Shown: one piece after another, positions 60,894-64,000 of the stretch
Layout of the letters: each line of letters starts with the position of its first letter
How positions within the stretch are numbered: the first letter of the stretch is position 1
Origin: Pleurocapsa minor HA4230-MV1
Lineage (GTDB): Bacteria > Cyanobacteriota > Cyanobacteriia > Cyanobacteriales > Xenococcaceae
Reading direction: 5' to 3'
Assembly: GCA_019359095.1 (NCBI GenBank)
Contig: JAHHHZ010000034.1
Coordinates: 1-64,000 of the forward strand
DNA: 64,000 nt
Program-made: the position numbers and the translations under genes
Notes under the pieces: generated by a model
Seen by the model: the letters and a program-made list of their open reading frames with translations, nothing else
Database searches by the model: none
Told to the model about the DNA's origin: nothing

Positions 60894-61718
60894 ATGCATA
60901 TTACAGAAACAACTATCGAAGCAGGTCGAACTGAAACTCAATATTGGAAGGATATTTGGCACTATCGAGAACTATTATATTTCTTGGCGTGGCGCGATAT
61001 CTTAGTCCGTTATAAGCAGACTGTTATGGGCGTTGCCTGGGCTTTACTTCGACCTTTATTGGCGATGATTATTTCCACCATTGTCTTTGGCAATATAGCA
61101 AAACTACCTTCAGAAGGAGTACCTTACCCAATTCTCGTATTTGCTGCCATGCTGCCTTGGCAATTTTTTTCCAGCTCACTTGCCGAATGTAGCAACAGTT
61201 TGGTTAACAATAGTCAACTGATTTCTAAAGTTTACTTTCCTCGCCTAATTGTGCCAGCAAGTACTGTAGTTGTCAGCTTTGTCGATTTTATGATTTCGGG
61301 AATTATCTTGTTAGCTTTGATGGCTTGGTATGATTTTGTTCCTAGTTGGCGCATCGTCGCACTACCACTATTTATTTTGATTGCCTTTGCTGCTGCAATG
61401 GCAGGAGGACTTTGGTTAGCAGCACTTAATGTAAAATACCGCGATTTTCGTCATATTGTGCCATTTATTGTCCAATTTGGCTTCTACATTTCTCCAGTTG
61501 CCTACAGTAGCACTATTGTCCCCGAAAAATGGCGTTTATTATATTCTCTAAATCCTATGGTTGGTGTAATTGACGGCTTTCGTTGGGCAATTTTAGGGAG
61601 AAATTTTGGTATTTATTTGCCTGGATTTCTTCTTTCCTTAACAGTAGTTGCCTTTTTCCTCAGCAGTGGTCTTTGGTACTTCCGTAAAACCGAACGTACT
61701 TTTGCAGATGTCATTTGA
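60894..61718 (+). CDS. wzm: Polysaccharide ABC exporter permease (Wzm type)
   Basis: The 274-residue permease has about six membrane helices and the ABC-2 pattern: YWKDIWHYRELLYFLAWRDILVRYKQTVMGVAWALLRPLLAM (about 20-60), LPWQFFSSSLAECSNSLVNNSQLISKVYFPR (about 87-117) and SPVAYSSTIVPEKWRLLYSLNPMVGVIDGFRWA (about 200-232). It forms the channel with the Wzt ATPase. Two glycosyltransferase genes separate it from wzt, an unusual order, since these genes are normally adjacent. Last gene of the locus. Confidence 0.93.
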   Translation: MHITETTIEAGRTETQYWKDIWHYRELLYFLAWRDILVRYKQTVMGVAWALLRPLLAMIISTIVFGNIAKLPSEGVPYPILVFAAMLPWQFFSSSLAECSNSLVNNSQLISKVYFPRLIVPASTVVVSFVDFMISGIILLALMAWYDFVPSWRIVALPLFILIAFAAAMAGGLWLAALNVKYRDFRHIVPFIVQFGFYISPVAYSSTIVPEKWRLLYSLNPMVGVIDGFRWAILGRNFGIYLPGFLLSLTVVAFFLSSGLWYFRKTERTFADVI

Positions 61719-61848
61719 AAATTGTTTGTAAAGCTTAATCGTTGGGTTTCGTTCCTCAACCAACCTACAATAATTATGGAGTGGTAAAAAAGAAGAGTTA
61801 AACTCAGATCTTGCACCAAGAAAAGTTGATAAACGATATAAAAACTCA

Positions 61849-64000
61849 ATGGATATAATTCTCTGTCATCAAACGGTGGATTTTGATGCTTTGGGGTCAG
61901 CAATTGGTTTGTCTCGGCTTAAAAAAGCAAAAATCGTGCTAACTGGTGGCGCACACCCTGCGGTGAAGAATTTTTTGGCATTATATCGAGATGAGTTTGA
62001 TTTTGCTGAAATGCGGAGTATTCACCCAGAAACGATCGCCACTATCTATATTGTTGATACTCAAAAAAGCGATCGCCTGGGAACAGCAGCAGCATGGTTA
62101 ACTTTGCCGACTGTGCAACGAATTGAAGTATTCGATCATCATTTGGATGCAGCATTAGATATTGCGGTGACAGAGCTACATACTGAGGCGGTAGGCGCAA
62201 TTACAACCTATATTACTGAATTGTTACAACAACAGCAGATCGCTTTGACTCCTTTTGAAGCAACGGCAATGGCTTTAGGGATTCATGTAGACACAGGATC
62301 GCTAACCTTCGAGCAGACGACTCCCCGTGATGCTAAAGCGATCGCCTGGTTATTAGAACAGTCGGCAAATGTGGCTATTATTGCTGAATATAATGAGCCT
62401 GGGTTGAGTCATCAGCTACAGGAATTATTGAAAGATGCCCTGGATAATTTACAACGCACTAAAGTTCAGGGTTATACCGTCGCTTCGGTATTATTACAGA
62501 CAGATAAGTTTGTTCGTGGTTTGTCTAGTCTCGCCGCGAGGTTAATTGAGCTGACGGAAAGCGATGTAATTTTGTTGGGTCATCAATATCAAAAAAGTAA
62601 AGGTCAAAAGTTAGTGGTGATTGGGCGATCGCGTTTGGCAGAAACTAATCTCAATCAGCTATTTACGCCTTTTGGTGGTGGTGGTCATGCTCAAGCTGCC
62701 TCCGTGTCTATTAATACCGATCGACCCCAACAGATCTTTCAGGAGTTATTGACTCAACTAGCTAGCCAAATTCCTCAACCCCCTACGGCTAGAGATTTAA
62801 TGTCTGCTCCTGTGAGGACAATTCGCCCTGACACGACGATTAAAGAGGCACAAAGAACTTTATTGCGCTACGGTCATTCTGGGTTGTCGGTGGTGGATGA
62901 GAGCGATCGCCTAGTGGGGATTATTTCTCGTCGCGATCTGGATTTAGCAATTCATCACGGCTTCGATCGCTCCCCCGTTAAAGGCTATATGAGTCGCAAC
63001 CTTAGAACCATTGTGCCTAATACGCCCTTACCTGAAATACAGTCGGTGATGGTAACTTACGACGTGGGTAGACTACCAGTACTTGAGGCTGGAGAATTGG
63101 TGGGGATTGTCACTCGCACTGATGTATTACGTCAGCTACACGATCAGTCTTCTGAGAGCCAGATCGATCCTAAGCAGGCAAGCCTTACTTTTCATTTATT
63201 ATCTACTCTGCAAAATCGCTTAGAACCCGCTATCTGGCAGCTACTCCAACAAGTTACTACAGCAGCCCAAGAACGAGGCTGGAATCTTTATTTAGTTGGG
63301 GGTGGTGTACGAGATGTGTTGCTCACTAGCGAGGGTCAACCCTTATTTTTGCAGGACATCGATCTGGTGGTTGATGGTTATCATCGTTCCACAGACGATC
63401 GTGCAGGAGTAGAATTAGCCTCAGTGATTGAGCAGATGTATCCCCAAGTAAGCGTAACAGTTCACGGGGAGTTTCAAACCGCAGCTTTGACGTGGCATCA
63501 AGATCCAGTTTTAGGCAACCTGTTAATGGATATTGCGACTGCGCGCACTGAATTTTATCCTTATCCCGCAGCTAACCCCCAGGTTGAGGCTAGTTCAATT
63601 CGTCAAGACTTGTATCGCCGAGATTTTACCATTAATGCCTTAGCAGTACGTCTAACGCCCCCTAAACGAGGTGAATTTTCCCGTAAAGGAGATTTATTAG
63701 ACTTTTTTGGCGGTTTACTAGATTTGCGATCGCGCCAGATCCGAGTACTTCATGCCAATAGCTTTATTGAAGATCCCACCAGGATTTATCGTGCCGTCAG
63801 ATTTGCTGTGCGCCTCGGCTTTACCATTGAACCCCAGACAGAAGAGTATATTCGCTACGCCATTGATAATCAAATATATGAGCAGTTAAGAATTAGCGAT
63901 CGCGAAGCCTCCCTGGAAGGTAATCGTCATCCCGCTTTAACTACTAGACTCAAAGCAGAATTAAAGTACATTTTCCAGTCGAACTATTGGCAACCAGCGC
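61849..64000 (+). CDS. DHH-CBS-tRNA nucleotidyltransferase fusion, cut by window end
   Basis: The frame stays open from ATG 61849 to the last base (717 codons seen). Order: DHH/DHHA1 phosphodiesterase-like part (residues 1-305; [15 protein letters not shown] near 95, [10 protein letters not shown] near 275), two CBS domains (about 315-440; [30 protein letters not shown]), and a class II nucleotidyltransferase head with [13 protein letters not shown] and the Asp pair in DIDLVVDGY (about 480-512). Related Aquifex and cyanobacterial proteins add A or CCA to tRNA. The RNA-binding C terminus lies beyond the window. Confidence 0.9.
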   Translation, partial: MDIILCHQTVDFDALGSAIGLSRLKKAKIVLTGGAHPAVKNFLALYRDEFDFAEMRSIHPETIATIYIVDTQKSDRLGTAAAWLTLPTVQRIEVFDHHLDAALDIAVTELHTEAVGAITTYITELLQQQQIALTPFEATAMALGIHVDTGSLTFEQTTPRDAKAIAWLLEQSANVAIIAEYNEPGLSHQLQELLKDALDNLQRTKVQGYTVASVLLQTDKFVRGLSSLAARLIELTESDVILLGHQYQKSKGQKLVVIGRSRLAETNLNQLFTPFGGGGHAQAASVSINTDRPQQIFQELLTQLASQIPQPPTARDLMSAPVRTIRPDTTIKEAQRTLLRYGHSGLSVVDESDRLVGIISRRDLDLAIHHGFDRSPVKGYMSRNLRTIVPNTPLPEIQSVMVTYDVGRLPVLEAGELVGIVTRTDVLRQLHDQSSESQIDPKQASLTFHLLSTLQNRLEPAIWQLLQQVTTAAQERGWNLYLVGGGVRDVLLTSEGQPLFLQDIDLVVDGYHRSTDDRAGVELASVIEQMYPQVSVTVHGEFQTAALTWHQDPVLGNLLMDIATARTEFYPYPAANPQVEASSIRQDLYRRDFTINALAVRLTPPKRGEFSRKGDLLDFFGGLLDLRSRQIRVLHANSFIEDPTRIYRAVRFAVRLGFTIEPQTEEYIRYAIDNQIYEQLRISDREASLEGNRHPALTTRLKAELKYIFQSNYWQPA

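Overview
The window is cyanobacterial chromosome. It begins with the last 16 codons of psbA (photosystem II D1) and carries psbK, a plastoquinone-type ubiA, a CruP-like carotenoid-cyclase relative, a phosphoribulokinase-family protein and many short proteins of cyanobacterial type. The octamer GCGATCGC (HIP1) recurs throughout, inside genes, in terminators and in spacers. A unicellular or baeocyte-forming lineage is possible, but that placement is inference only.

Layout. 1-8 kb: psbA end, a SIMPL-domain protein, a 28-residue membrane mini-protein with a structured leader, psbK, ubiA, ppx, cruP-like and ppk2 (polyphosphate turnover is represented by both ppx and ppk2). 8-10.6 kb: a UPF0175/DUF3368 toxin-antitoxin pair with a shortened toxin, then a 1.8-kb decayed integrative element inserted in the 3' end of the initiator tRNA-Met gene. 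It is bounded by 31-bp direct repeats and holds the 5' part of a tyrosine recombinase abutting the 3' part of a Rep_trans-type replication gene. 10.6-19 kb: a dgcA/dgcN-like D-glutamate pair, lptA-lptB, der and a 1079-residue HEAT-like repeat protein. 19-24 kb is a defence and stress patch: an ArsR regulator with two operators, a shortened SRPBCC protein, a frameshifted HicB, an MmeI-like single-chain restriction-modification enzyme and a Phd/RelE pair. 24-45 kb is mostly housekeeping: clpS, rseP, nth, rpsN, bioD, prs, lepB, mraY, a PRK paralogue, Mn catalase, AGE epimerase and mscL, with a PIN/RHH toxin-antitoxin pair and an ester-cyclase gene broken by one amber codon.

45.4-61.7 kb is one co-directional surface-polysaccharide locus: two GT4 transferases, a Wzc-type co-polymerase/BY-kinase, a Wzy/WaaL-type polymerase or ligase, a fused GT4-GT2 enzyme, two further paralogous GT2 enzymes, UDP-galactopyranose mutase (glf), a GlfT2-like galactofuranosyltransferase, and the Wzt and Wzm halves of an ABC exporter. 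It should make a galactofuranose-containing polymer. The window ends inside a DHH-CBS-CBS-tRNA-nucleotidyltransferase fusion.

The most unusual theme is repetitive DNA. Heptanucleotide tandem arrays fill many gaps, especially inside the polysaccharide locus, and supply stop codons of several genes. Two families of larger palindromic elements are present: GGGCG-centred palindromes, and a CCTAAAGG/GCTTCGCG family here called R2. Some copies sit exactly inside heptad arrays, and some are translated in frame within genes, including the linker that joins two glycosyltransferases. I did not find a clearly new multi-gene system. The best leads are the repeat-driven gene remodelling, the chimeric tRNA-fMet element and the 28-residue membrane protein.
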